NCBI GenBank assembly: GCA_013288685.1
Contig: JABDBM010000030.1
Span: 1-42,052 of the forward strand
DNA length: 42,052 nt
Direction: 5' to 3'
Origin: Bacteroidota bacterium
Lineage (GTDB): Bacteria > Bacteroidota > Bacteroidia > Sphingobacteriales > Sphingobacteriaceae
The notes beneath the pieces were generated by a model, which ran no database searches, was not told the DNA's origin, and was given only the letters and a program-made list of their open reading frames with translations. Each line of letters starts with the position of its first letter. The stretch's first letter is position 1. Positions 15,276 to 23,464 of this stretch are shown here, piece after piece. Made by a program: the position numbers and the translations under genes.

Positions 15276-15473
15276 ATGAGCGGACAAAACAGAGCAGACA
15301 TATACCCCGGCCTCGAAGTAGACATCATCCTTAAAAAAGACCAGCGCTCGGGCAAAAAAACACGTGGTATAGTAAAAGATTTGCTAACCAGTTCCGCTTA
15401 CCACTCCCGTGGCATTAAAGTGCGCCTGGAGGATGGGCAGGTTGGCCGTGTGGCTGATATTGTGGAGGATTGA
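15276..15473 (+). CDS. ywbE: YwbE-family protein
   Basis: This 65-residue protein has the family's characteristic pattern RADIYPGLEVDIILKKDQRS, then a basic turn (GKKTRG) and IVKDLLTSSAYHSRGIKVRL...GQVGRV. The fold is a small beta barrel (KOW/SH3-like) suggesting nucleic-acid or ribosome binding, but the function is not established. It probably belongs to the argH transcript, 42 bp downstream on the same strand. The following gap (15474-15580) carries short inverted words of the type CGGACTTTC at 15532-15566. Confidence 0.9.
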   Translation: MSGQNRADIYPGLEVDIILKKDQRSGKKTRGIVKDLLTSSAYHSRGIKVRLEDGQVGRVADIVED

Positions 15474-15580
15474 TGGAGTTAGGTGAAGTAACTTTGATAT
15501 TTGATATTTATGTTTTAATATTACCCTAAATCTTTCGGACTTTCGGACATTCCGACTTTCCGGACTAAAAAACTACCCCT

Positions 15581-16267
15581 ATGTCCAATACACTGAAAGC
15601 CGACAGAAGATTTTTCTTCCGCTTAGATGCACACTATCGTTTATTAATTTCATTAGTCGTAAGTGCAATAGTTTTTATTGCCGCACGTCATTCCATAACG
15701 GGGCCCGCGTTGGCGTTGTTTACTTGGATGGGTTGTGCGCTTACTGTAATTGTATTGGATTGGATCATCATATTCTCGTCGCATCCGCTGGAGGTAAGGA
15801 AAATTGCCAAATTGCAGGACTCCAGCCGTACTTTTCTTTTTGTGTTTATATCGGCGGCGTCGATAGCCAGTTTGGTGGCCATTATATTTCTGTTAAAATC
15901 CACGAAAGGCGCCGATAAAAGCGAACATATCTTGCTGGCCATTGGCGCGGTAGTTATCTCGTGGTGGCTATTGCATACTATATTTACCTTACGGTACGCT
16001 CATTTATACTACGATTTTGACACCGATACTGATGGCTCGGCGAAAGGCATTGGCGGCCTGGATTTCCCCGGCAAGGAACAACCCGATTATCTGGACTTTG
16101 TTTACTTTTCCTTTATAGTAGGTATGACTTTCCAGGTTTCCGACGTCGAAATTTCCTCGCGCAGGATACGCCGCGTTTGCCTAATGCATGCGCTAATGTC
16201 CTTTGCGTTTAATACCGCGATATTGGCGCTGAGCATTAATGTGATATCTGGATTAGTGGCATCGTAA
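15581..16267 (+). CDS. DUF1345-family membrane protein
   Basis: This 228-residue inner-membrane protein has about five or six helices (near 21-38, 43-65, 84-104, 117-135, 168-185 and 200-225). The diagnostic DUF1345 segment is present: LLHTIFTLRYAHLYYD, then GGLDFPG, then PDYLDFVYFSFIVGMTFQVS. The function of the family is unknown. It is transcribed alone; immediately downstream is the 106-bp tandem repeat. Confidence 0.9.
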   Translation: MSNTLKADRRFFFRLDAHYRLLISLVVSAIVFIAARHSITGPALALFTWMGCALTVIVLDWIIIFSSHPLEVRKIAKLQDSSRTFLFVFISAASIASLVAIIFLLKSTKGADKSEHILLAIGAVVISWWLLHTIFTLRYAHLYYDFDTDTDGSAKGIGGLDFPGKEQPDYLDFVYFSFIVGMTFQVSDVEISSRRIRRVCLMHALMSFAFNTAILALSINVISGLVAS

Positions 16268-16301
16268 TTGAACCGGGATTAAGGGGATTTTGAGATTAAT
16301 T

Positions 16302-16591
16302 GGATCACAGATTTTTATGATTTCGCAGATTGAAAAAGGAAATCAGTGTAATCATAAAAATCTGCGATTCAGAGTGGTTTTTTTCTATCCATCATTCTTA
16401 TCTTATAGGATCACAGATTTTTATGATTTCGCAGATTGAAAAAGGAAATCGGTGTAATCATAAAAATCTGCGATTTAGAGCGGTTTTTTTCTATCCATCA
16501 TTCTTATTTTATAGAATCACAGATTTTTACTAATTTTTATGATTTCGCAGATTAATAAAAGAAATCAGTGTAATCGTAAAAATCTGTGATC
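16302..16591. repeat. 106-bp direct tandem repeat, 2.7 copies, each containing an inverted repeat
   Basis: Copies start at 16302, 16408 and 16514, a constant period of 106 bp. The first two are nearly identical; the third is incomplete and has a 10-bp internal duplication (ACTAATTTTT). Each copy begins (G)GATCACAGATTTTTATGA and contains the inverse AATCATAAAAATCTG about 50 bp later, so each can fold into a hairpin. The third ends AAAAATCTGTGATC, complementing the very start of the first. The unit fills 16268-16634, where there is no gene; a 67-aa ORF here is only the repeat read through. Confidence 0.9.
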
Positions 16592-16634
16592 AAAATAAAA
16601 ATCCTAAAAATCCCTAAATCCGCTTAATGCCGGT

Positions 16635-17549
16635 TCAGAACACCCCCTTATCCCTATCAATAAAAGTAGGCCTCATCAAACTCAATCCTAATTTTTCATT
16701 CAGTTTTTCCACCACATAATCGGCCAGTTCGGGCGAATAGCGTTCATCGTGCTGGTGCATAAAAAACCAAACCGATTGCAGGCCCATTGTATGCCAATGG
16801 GCTATGCGTTCAACCCATTCGTCGCAACGGGTATAGTCGGTAGGGTGGAGGCTGTTACCCACAAATCGGATAAAGGCATGCGGGGTAGGTAGTTCCATGT
16901 GTACCACATCCCTCCGGCCCGATGCATCGGTTATTACCGCGCCGATGTTTAACTCGTGCAGTAAATTAAATATAGCACTGCGGTTTTCGGAGTTAGCAAA
17001 CCATTCTTTATGCCGTAGCTCCAAAAATACAGGAACATCTTTTGGTAATTTTTCAAGATAGGCCTGTAGGTCGGGCAGACTTTTGGGTGTGAAATTATCG
17101 CCAACCTGCAAAAACAGCGGACCTAAATTATCGCCAAAGGCCATAATACCTTCGTAGTATTTGGTGGTTATTTCATCCGCGTTTTTTAAACGGCGTATGT
17201 GCGAAATATTTTGCGCAAACTTAGGGCAAAACTTAAAACCCGGCTGAGCGGCCGCCTTTTCTTTCCATTTCAAAATAGTTTCGGGGCCGTAAATATTGTA
17301 GAACGTGGCATTCAGTTCAATGCAATCAAAGTGTTTTACGTATTCATCTAAAAAGACGGCCTCTTTGGTTTTTAGCGGATATATTTTACCCAGCCATTCC
17401 TTGCGGCCCCATTTGGCGCAACCAACATGCACTTGCAACGGCGTATCCGTTTTGGCCGACTTTAAGGTTTTGATGGTCAGTTCCGTATCCGGCGGTAAGG
17501 TGTAATCAACGGTAAATAATTGTTCGGTGTCAACACGTCCAAATTCCAT
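16635..17549 (-). CDS. DUF72-family protein (YecE-like)
   Basis: This 304-residue TIM-barrel-like DUF72 protein is of the YecE type. Signatures are VHVGCAKWGRKEWLGKIYP near residue 40, FDCIELNATFYNIYGPETIL, FKFCPKFAQNISH, FLELRHKEWF and VWFFMHQHDERYSPELADY near the end. The family is widespread; its enzymatic role is not firmly established. The N-terminal extension of about 35 residues (MEFGRVDTEQLFTVDYTLPP) precedes the domain and is common in Bacteroidota members. It is a single gene, divergent from the gene at 17648. Confidence 0.93.
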   Translation of the reverse strand: MEFGRVDTEQLFTVDYTLPPDTELTIKTLKSAKTDTPLQVHVGCAKWGRKEWLGKIYPLKTKEAVFLDEYVKHFDCIELNATFYNIYGPETILKWKEKAAAQPGFKFCPKFAQNISHIRRLKNADEITTKYYEGIMAFGDNLGPLFLQVGDNFTPKSLPDLQAYLEKLPKDVPVFLELRHKEWFANSENRSAIFNLLHELNIGAVITDASGRRDVVHMELPTPHAFIRFVGNSLHPTDYTRCDEWVERIAHWHTMGLQSVWFFMHQHDERYSPELADYVVEKLNEKLGLSLMRPTFIDRDKGVF

Positions 17550-17647
17550 ATCTTTTTATTGTTTTTTTTAGCTTAGCTGTTGCGCTGCAAATTAGCTAAA
17601 AAATTGCAATCACTAATCTATAGCCGTCAACCTTTAACAGCAATATT

Positions 17648-18142
17648 ATGATAAATAAAAAAGCCCGAAGGATTAATAAATTTTACTTGAGCACGGTGTT
17701 GCTGCTCATGCTGGTGTTGCCGGTAGTCTCCATACTTATTGACCGCCATTACCAGCCAAACGGAAGTTTAATAGCCCTAACCGGAAAGTGGTTTGTATTT
17801 TGGGCTATTGGCATGAGGTTATTTACAGCCGGCATAAGGCAGGTGGCAAAGCCCGCATTCACATTGCAGCAAATTTTTCATATCCAAAGTACAGGGGCAC
17901 AGGCAGTAGTAAAGGAGCTGGGCTTTGCTAATATCTGTTTTGGACTTGCTGCTATACTGTCCCTTTTTATCCCCGGCTGGCGACCTGCCGCAGCTTTTGC
18001 GGGAGGCTTATACCTTGGTATTGCCGGGATAAATCATTTGATCAAAAAACCGGCGAGCCTTAATGAGGTAATCGCCATGATATCAGATTTGTTTGTATTT
18101 GTAGTTATTGGAGTTTATTTGTATGGATGTTTTTTCAAGTGA
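17648..18142 (+). CDS. Small four-helix membrane protein, DUF6790-like
   Basis: This 164-residue protein has four hydrophobic helices (near residues 13-31, 45-63, 94-135 in two segments, and 143-163). The pattern GKWFVFWAIGMRLFTAGIRQ, then FTLQQIF, then VVKELGFANICFGLAAIL, resembles what I know as DUF6790; this assignment is from memory of the pattern and moderately sure. No function is known. ATG 17648 follows a short AT-rich leader. It is followed by the acyltransferase gene after 87 bp, on the same strand. Confidence 0.7.
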   Translation: MINKKARRINKFYLSTVLLLMLVLPVVSILIDRHYQPNGSLIALTGKWFVFWAIGMRLFTAGIRQVAKPAFTLQQIFHIQSTGAQAVVKELGFANICFGLAAILSLFIPGWRPAAAFAGGLYLGIAGINHLIKKPASLNEVIAMISDLFVFVVIGVYLYGCFFK

Positions 18143-18229
18143 TATTTAATAGCAACATTCCATTTCATGACAGATGACATCCCGGCGATTAAATAAAAAT
18201 ACTATTTTTAAAAAATCTTTACCCTGATT

Positions 18230-19276
18230 ATGTCGCCCGATAAACCGCAAAACATCGAATGGATCAGCAATATCCGGTTGGTAGCCCTGTATGCTATCAT
18301 CATAGTACATAGTGCCTCGCCTTTACTAGGAGATTATGGAAAAGCGCCCTTATCTGATTGGCTGGTTGCAGATTTTTTAAATGCACTGGTTCGTTTCGGT
18401 GTGCCGGTGTTTGTAATGGTTACAGGGGCTTTATTGTTGCATAAGGAATCGGAACCTGTGGAGTTTTTAAAAAGGCGGCTTACACGAGTGTTAACGCCCT
18501 TCTTGTTTTGGAGCTTGGTTTATGTTTGGTATTCGTGGTATAACGAGGATATTACTTTTAACGTGGATGCATGGACAAACATCAAACAAGTTTTGCATTT
18601 ACTAAAAACCGGAACTTCGGTTCATTTATGGTATGTGTATATGCTCATCGGGCTATATTTTTTTATGCCTATAATTGGCAAATATGTTCGTAACGCCACC
18701 GAAAAAGAAGTACTTTATTTTTTAGTCGTTTGGTTTTTGGTGATGATGATGAGTCAGCCATATTTAGTTCGGTACAACCCCTTGGTTGATATGCATTATT
18801 TTGCCGGATACGTGGGCTATTTAGTATTAGGCCATTATCTCGCTTTCAAGGATTTCAAGACTAAAAACCTGCGTTTATGGATGGTGATGTTATTTGTTTT
18901 TAGCGTTGCGTTTATAACAGTTGGTACCTGGTTGATCACCGCCTATACTAAATTACCCGGCACTATGCTTTACGAGCCAATAAACCCTGCCATCCTGATG
19001 GCTTCGGCAAGTCTTTTTATTATTTTTAAACTAACCATCCCTAAAGTATCACCTTTAATTATTCGCATCCGAGATTTTGCAGGCAATTACAGTTATGGCA
19101 TTTACCTGAGCCATATTCTTGTTTTATTTGTTTTAGACGACCAACTTGGTATCAATTATAAACTATGTACGCCAATTGTGAGCATACCTTTAACAGCGTT
19201 TATTTGTATGCTGATTTCTTTACTGCTGGTATGGATGATCAGTAAGATACCTTTTGGGAAATGGGTGTCGGGGTAA
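18230..19276 (+). CDS. Acyltransferase-3 family membrane O-acyltransferase
   Basis: This 348-residue protein has about ten membrane helices. The acyltransferase-3 start is clear: IEWISNIRLVALYAIIIVHSAS, with the catalytic-type Arg and His of the R...(A)IIxVH motif, followed by ALVRFGVPVFVMVTGALLL and FLKRRLTRVLTPFLFWSL. Such proteins transfer acetyl or succinyl groups to sugars or lipids of the envelope across the inner membrane. The acceptor is unknown; the GT39 gene 70 bp downstream suggests surface glycan or lipid modification. No separate promoter is obvious between them. Confidence 0.9.
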   Translation: MSPDKPQNIEWISNIRLVALYAIIIVHSASPLLGDYGKAPLSDWLVADFLNALVRFGVPVFVMVTGALLLHKESEPVEFLKRRLTRVLTPFLFWSLVYVWYSWYNEDITFNVDAWTNIKQVLHLLKTGTSVHLWYVYMLIGLYFFMPIIGKYVRNATEKEVLYFLVVWFLVMMMSQPYLVRYNPLVDMHYFAGYVGYLVLGHYLAFKDFKTKNLRLWMVMLFVFSVAFITVGTWLITAYTKLPGTMLYEPINPAILMASASLFIIFKLTIPKVSPLIIRIRDFAGNYSYGIYLSHILVLFVLDDQLGINYKLCTPIVSIPLTAFICMLISLLLVWMISKIPFGKWVSG

Positions 19277-19346
19277 TAATAAAAACCCCAATAATTTCAT
19301 GATTTTTTAGGAGATTTGCAGCCTTGCAAACCCTGGCAATCAACTG

Positions 19347-20972
19347 ATGAAAAAAATCACCGAAAGTAATGCGGCCCGCGCTACCGTCATACTTATTTTT
19401 ATAACATTTATACTCCGCTGTTTTATCGCCGGCTACACCGGCCTCGGCAACGGCGAGTCATACTACTTCCGCGGCGCATTGCACCTTGATTTAAGTTACT
19501 TCGATCAGCCACCCTTGTTTTTCTGGCTTGGGGCTATAAGCATCAAAATATTCGGACTAAATAATTTTGGTATCCGCTTTGCCTCGGTGCTGTTATTTGC
19601 GGGCACCAGCTGGTTTTTGTTTTTAGTTACCAAACGGCTGTTTACCGCCAAAGCCGGCTTTTGGGCCGTAGTGGTCATGAATTTGAGCGCGGTATTCACC
19701 ATAGCCATAGCCTGCTGGTACCAGCCTGATGCACCTTTAATGTTCTTTTGGATGGTGGCAACGTACTTTATCATCGAACTGATGGTAAGCCCCGACGCGG
19801 AAAATTCTGAAGCTACACGTTATAGCCGCCGCACCTGGTTGTTGTGGATAGCCGTTGGCATCAGCATGGGTTTGGCTACTTTAAGCAAGTATCACGTACT
19901 GTTTTTATTTGCAGGTGTGTTTATGTTTATTGCCACCAACAAAAACCAGCGTCACTGGCTGCGCCATCCGGGTCCGTATATCGCGGTGTTAATTACCATC
20001 GTTATGGCGCTGCCTATCCTTTGGTGGAACTATCAAAACAATTGGGTCTCTTTTGTTTTCCAGGGATCAAGAGCCGGTGTAAAAAATGACCATTTTCAGC
20101 TGCATCCCGATTGGTTTTTGCGAAGCATTCTGGGGCAATCCTTTTGGTTGCTCCCGTGGATATGGTTCCCTACCATCAGGCAACTTTTTAAATCGTTTAA
20201 ACTTAGGGCGCAATTGCTGGCTTATAGCTTTAGCTTTTGGATGGCCATTTTGCCTATTGTATTTTTTACGATAGTAACGCTATGGTCCGATTTGCAATAC
20301 CATTTTCACTGGCAGGCACCCGGCTACATGATGTTGTTTGTGCCACTGGGTTTTGCCATTGACAAAGCTCTTAGTACCGATGATAAAAACAAGCGCTTAA
20401 CCCGCCGCTGGCTCAATTTTTCGGTTTGCTTTACCGTTATTACAATTACGGTGCTTAGCCTGCACATGGTTACCGGCTTCTGGACAGCTTACGGCCCTAA
20501 ATGGGTAGTGCACCGTTTCCACGGCGATAATTTAGACCCAACCATCCAGGGTGTAGATTATACTGATATTAAAACCCGTTTCGAAAAAGAAGGCTGGATG
20601 AATAATCCAAACATATTTACCGGAAGTACCCGCTGGTGGCTAACCGGCAAAATAGACTGGGCGCTGAAAGGGAAAAAAGACATCGTAGTACTCGATCCAG
20701 ACCCGCGTAACCTGGCTTTTGTTGTAGACCCCAAGAAACTATTGGGTAAGGATGGTATTATGCTGGGCGATCAGCACCAGATTTATATTGATGCCCATGC
20801 GCGGCCGTTTTTTGACAGCATAAAACAGCTACCCGATATCGAAATTATCCGCAACGGAGTAGAGTACAGGCTACAAGTGTATTATTGCACCAATTTCCAT
20901 CTGCCCGCTAAACCCCGTATGGATTTACCGGTATATCGTCAGTTGATAGGACTGCCGCCGTTTGGAAAGTGA
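19347..20972 (+). CDS. GT39-family membrane glycosyltransferase (ArnT/PMT-like)
   Basis: This 541-residue polytopic GT-C enzyme has a first luminal loop with the acidic motif NGESYYFRGALHLDLSYFDQ followed by PPLFFWLG, as in ArnT and related polyprenyl-phosphate-sugar transferases. About 11-12 helices span residues 12-370, followed by a soluble periplasmic C-terminal part of about 160 residues. The donor would be an undecaprenyl-phosphate-linked sugar, and the acceptor a lipid or protein in the envelope; neither can be specified. It probably forms a transcript with the acyltransferase gene upstream. Confidence 0.88.
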   Translation: MKKITESNAARATVILIFITFILRCFIAGYTGLGNGESYYFRGALHLDLSYFDQPPLFFWLGAISIKIFGLNNFGIRFASVLLFAGTSWFLFLVTKRLFTAKAGFWAVVVMNLSAVFTIAIACWYQPDAPLMFFWMVATYFIIELMVSPDAENSEATRYSRRTWLLWIAVGISMGLATLSKYHVLFLFAGVFMFIATNKNQRHWLRHPGPYIAVLITIVMALPILWWNYQNNWVSFVFQGSRAGVKNDHFQLHPDWFLRSILGQSFWLLPWIWFPTIRQLFKSFKLRAQLLAYSFSFWMAILPIVFFTIVTLWSDLQYHFHWQAPGYMMLFVPLGFAIDKALSTDDKNKRLTRRWLNFSVCFTVITITVLSLHMVTGFWTAYGPKWVVHRFHGDNLDPTIQGVDYTDIKTRFEKEGWMNNPNIFTGSTRWWLTGKIDWALKGKKDIVVLDPDPRNLAFVVDPKKLLGKDGIMLGDQHQIYIDAHARPFFDSIKQLPDIEIIRNGVEYRLQVYYCTNFHLPAKPRMDLPVYRQLIGLPPFGK

Positions 20973-21070
20973 TATAAACACTAATGGACACTCATAGAAT
21001 CGAATAAACACGAATGTTAATTGATTCGAAGTTTAGGAATTGAGCGTATTTTCAGAAGTGATTTTAACGT

Positions 21071-21219
21071 ATTGCCGTTGGCTTCAGCCGACGGATAATT
21101 ATAACAAATAGACCAGGCTTTAGCCGAAATCGCCACCATGCATAACCACCACATGGTGATTATTGCGGCTAAAGCCTTTTAAACTCATTATAAATCCGTT
21201 GGCTGAAGCCAACGGCAAT
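21071..21219. repeat. Nested palindromic element upstream of the GH20 gene
   Basis: The outer arms ATTGCCGTTGGCTTCAGCCG... (21071-21096) and its inverse (21194-21219) are 26 bp with one or two mismatches. Inside lies a second inverted pair, AGGCTTTAGCCG (21115-21126) and CGGCTAAAGCCT (21166-21177), and a third, CACCATG/CATGGTG. The whole could form a cruciform. It is flanked by copies of the ATTCGTG word family (about 20995-21030 and 21280-21325). Together these account for the 424-bp gap before the GH20 start. Confidence 0.85.
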
Positions 21220-21396
21220 GGTTTTTAAGTTCGCTAAGAATGTGGAAACTAACTTAATGATGTTAATTATTATTTGCCAAAATTGGTTTAATTCGTGTTC
21301 AAACAATTATTGAAATTCGTGACAGTCAAAATTTGTGTTTCTTCAGTTAATTTCTACAACTCGTGTCTGTTTCAGTTGGTGATCTTTCCTGTCGCA

Positions 21397-23079
21397 ATGC
21401 TGTTTTGTTTGTTGCCTTCCCTTCTATTCGCTCAAAACGTTAACATCATACCCCAGCCAAAATCATTCATAAATGCCGACGGCCAGTTTCAGCTGAATGG
21501 TAATTCCCTTATCGGGATGAATGATAATTCACTATTGCCCCAGGCCAATTACCTGCAAACTGAATTATCTAAACTAAACGGGCCGGCTATAGCTGTAGAT
21601 CAGGATGAAACCAAAGCCGCCATTGATTTGAAGCTTAACGGCAGTGCCTCAACAGATGGTTCTTACCAGGTAAAAATTCAACCTCAGCGCATTATTATTA
21701 CAGCTTCTGGCAACGAAGGCATTTTTTATGGCATTGTTTCCTTACTTCAAATCATTAGGAACCAACAGGCGGGCCAAACACTTAATTTACCATGTAGTAC
21801 CATCAGCGATGCGCCCCGCTATCAATGGCGCGGTTTAATGCTGGATGAATCGCGGCATTTTTTTGGTAAAAAAAAGGTAGAGCAGTTGTTGGATTGGATG
21901 GCCTTTTATAAGCTGAACAAGTTTCACTGGCACTTAACCGATGCCAACGGCTGGCGTTTGGAAATAAAAAAATATCCCCGCTTATCCTCAGTAGGAGCCA
22001 TCGGAAACAAAACTGACACGGCCGCCGAAGCCAAATTCTACACGCAGGATGAGATTCGCGAAATTGTAGCGTATGCACAGGATAGGTTTATCACCGTTGT
22101 TCCCGAAATTGATATGCCCGGCCACGCGTCCGCATCAAACCGCGCCTATCCCGAATTTAACGGTGGTAGTGCTCCCGGCTATCCAAACTTCACATTCGAT
22201 CCATCCAATCAAAAAGTATATCCATTTCTGGCCGATATATTGAAAGAAACCAACACTCTTTTCCCGGCGCACATGATTCATTTAGGTGGCGATGAAGTTG
22301 CCCTTGGCATGCAGGCCTGGGCTGGCAAACCTGCGATTATGGACATGATGTCGAAAAATAATTTTACTGCCCTTTCCGACCTGGAACATTACTTTTTTCG
22401 CCGCATGGCGGATACCGTAATCAGCTTTGGCGATAAGGTGCTTTGCTGGGACGAAGCCGCTGAAACTGATCTACCAGCCGACAAAACCATCATCTTTTGG
22501 TGGAGGCAAAATGTGCCTGCATCGCTGCACCTGGCACTTCAAAAAAAATACGAGGTAGTACTTTGCCCGCGATTGCCCATGTACCTGGATTTTGTTCAAA
22601 ATAAGGACCATATTTCGGGTCGAAAATGGAAAGGTGATTTTAGCCCGGTAACCGATATTTATAATTTCCCCGATAAGCAGCTGCCTGCTGATGAATTGAA
22701 CTCAAACCTGGTGTTAGGCGTTCAAGCCAACTTGTGGACGGAATTAGTAGGCTCCGAAAAGCGGCTGGAGTTTATGATTTTCCCACGCATAGCGGCTCTT
22801 GCCGAAGCAGGTTGGACCGATGCTGCCGTTAAAGATGAAGACTCGTTTAACGAGCGGCTAAAGTTGAATTTCAAATTGTACGATAAGGAAAATATCTATT
22901 ATTACAATCCTTTCGACCCCGCCGCACATCCCGAAGCCATTGATTTTACACCAAATTTAATCAAACACGAAATGCCAAAAACACGTCATCGCCATGGGCG
23001 GAAGGTTGCTGCGCATCATGGCCGTTTGGGCAAGCCTAAAGTCCGTCATCATGCAGTAGCGAAACGGCATAAAAATTAG
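21397..23079 (+). CDS. GH20 beta-N-acetylhexosaminidase, exported
   Basis: This glycoside hydrolase family 20 enzyme releases terminal GlcNAc or GalNAc. Counting from ATG 21397, it has a hydrophobic signal (MLFCLLPSLLFA-Q), a GH20b beta domain (about 14-130, starting NIIPQPKSF), then the TIM barrel with FHWHLTDANGWRLEI, VVPEIDMPGHASA and the catalytic Asp-Glu pair in HLGGDEV (Asp299-Glu300). Codons stay open back to GTG 21295, but that stretch resembles the ATTCGTG repeat words seen elsewhere between genes, so I prefer ATG 21397 (GTG 21379 would give a longer signal). The last about 45 residues are very basic and His-rich (KTRHRHGRKVAAHHGR, VRHHAVAKRHKN), which is unusual for the family. It acts in the periplasm or at the surface. 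Confidence 0.9.
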   Translation: MLFCLLPSLLFAQNVNIIPQPKSFINADGQFQLNGNSLIGMNDNSLLPQANYLQTELSKLNGPAIAVDQDETKAAIDLKLNGSASTDGSYQVKIQPQRIIITASGNEGIFYGIVSLLQIIRNQQAGQTLNLPCSTISDAPRYQWRGLMLDESRHFFGKKKVEQLLDWMAFYKLNKFHWHLTDANGWRLEIKKYPRLSSVGAIGNKTDTAAEAKFYTQDEIREIVAYAQDRFITVVPEIDMPGHASASNRAYPEFNGGSAPGYPNFTFDPSNQKVYPFLADILKETNTLFPAHMIHLGGDEVALGMQAWAGKPAIMDMMSKNNFTALSDLEHYFFRRMADTVISFGDKVLCWDEAAETDLPADKTIIFWWRQNVPASLHLALQKKYEVVLCPRLPMYLDFVQNKDHISGRKWKGDFSPVTDIYNFPDKQLPADELNSNLVLGVQANLWTELVGSEKRLEFMIFPRIAALAEAGWTDAAVKDEDSFNERLKLNFKLYDKENIYYYNPFDPAAHPEAIDFTPNLIKHEMPKTRHRHGRKVAAHHGRLGKPKVRHHAVAKRHKN

Positions 23080-23205
23080 AAGCATCCCCCATAATTCTTT
23101 TGTAAAGTGTTTACTTCGCGCACACGCCCCTCGCTTTCATTTCATGTAAATAATTGATTATTAATTATTTAAAATTTAACCATGAGTTAAATTTCCATAA
23201 TTTGC

Positions 23206-23264
23206 TGATAATCAAGTGTTTAATTTTTTGGCTACTTTTAATCGGTGTTTAATTTGATAATCAA
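23206..23264 (+). promoter_or_regulatory. Repeated motif and possible promoter upstream of the clan-A hydrolase gene
   Basis: Two words occur twice each: TGATAATCAA (23206-23215 and 23255-23264) and GTGTTTAATTT (23216-23226 and 23245-23255), in mirrored order, suggesting paired binding sites. Between and over them TTTG (23227-23230) and TTAATTTG (23249-23256), 18 bp apart, form a near-consensus promoter. The start codon at 23465 would then have a leader of about 200 nt. The rest of 23080-23464 is AT-rich, and I see no gene in it. Confidence 0.4.
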
Positions 23265-23351
23265 TTAGTTACGCTTATTTTTAAATCTCAAACGGTTACA
23301 TTAAAACAAACATGCCAAAAATAAAATCGGGGGGTGAGCAGCTATAATGCA

Positions 23352-23369
23352 GGTGTTCCTCAGAACACC
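23352..23369 (+). other. Hairpin in the leader of the clan-A hydrolase gene
   Basis: GGTGTTC-CTCA-GAACACC is a perfect 7-bp stem with a 4-nt loop, about 95 nt before the ATG at 23465. No T run follows, so it does not look like a terminator. It may influence mRNA stability or translation, or mean nothing. Confidence 0.4.
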
Positions 23370-23464
23370 CGCGGTAATATTTTGGCTATTTAAAACATAG
23401 TTTGTTAAATAACACTATTTTTAAACGCACAAATAAAATTTAGCGCAATCAATAACCATCCCCG

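Noticed and set aside
16330..16533. 67-aa ORF in the 106-bp tandem repeat
   Set aside because: It is the repeat read through, giving an internally duplicated peptide with no family or start signal.
16302..16591. Tandem repeat as a CRISPR array
   Set aside because: Only 2.7 copies with a 106-bp period, no distinct spacers between short identical repeats, and no cas genes in the window.
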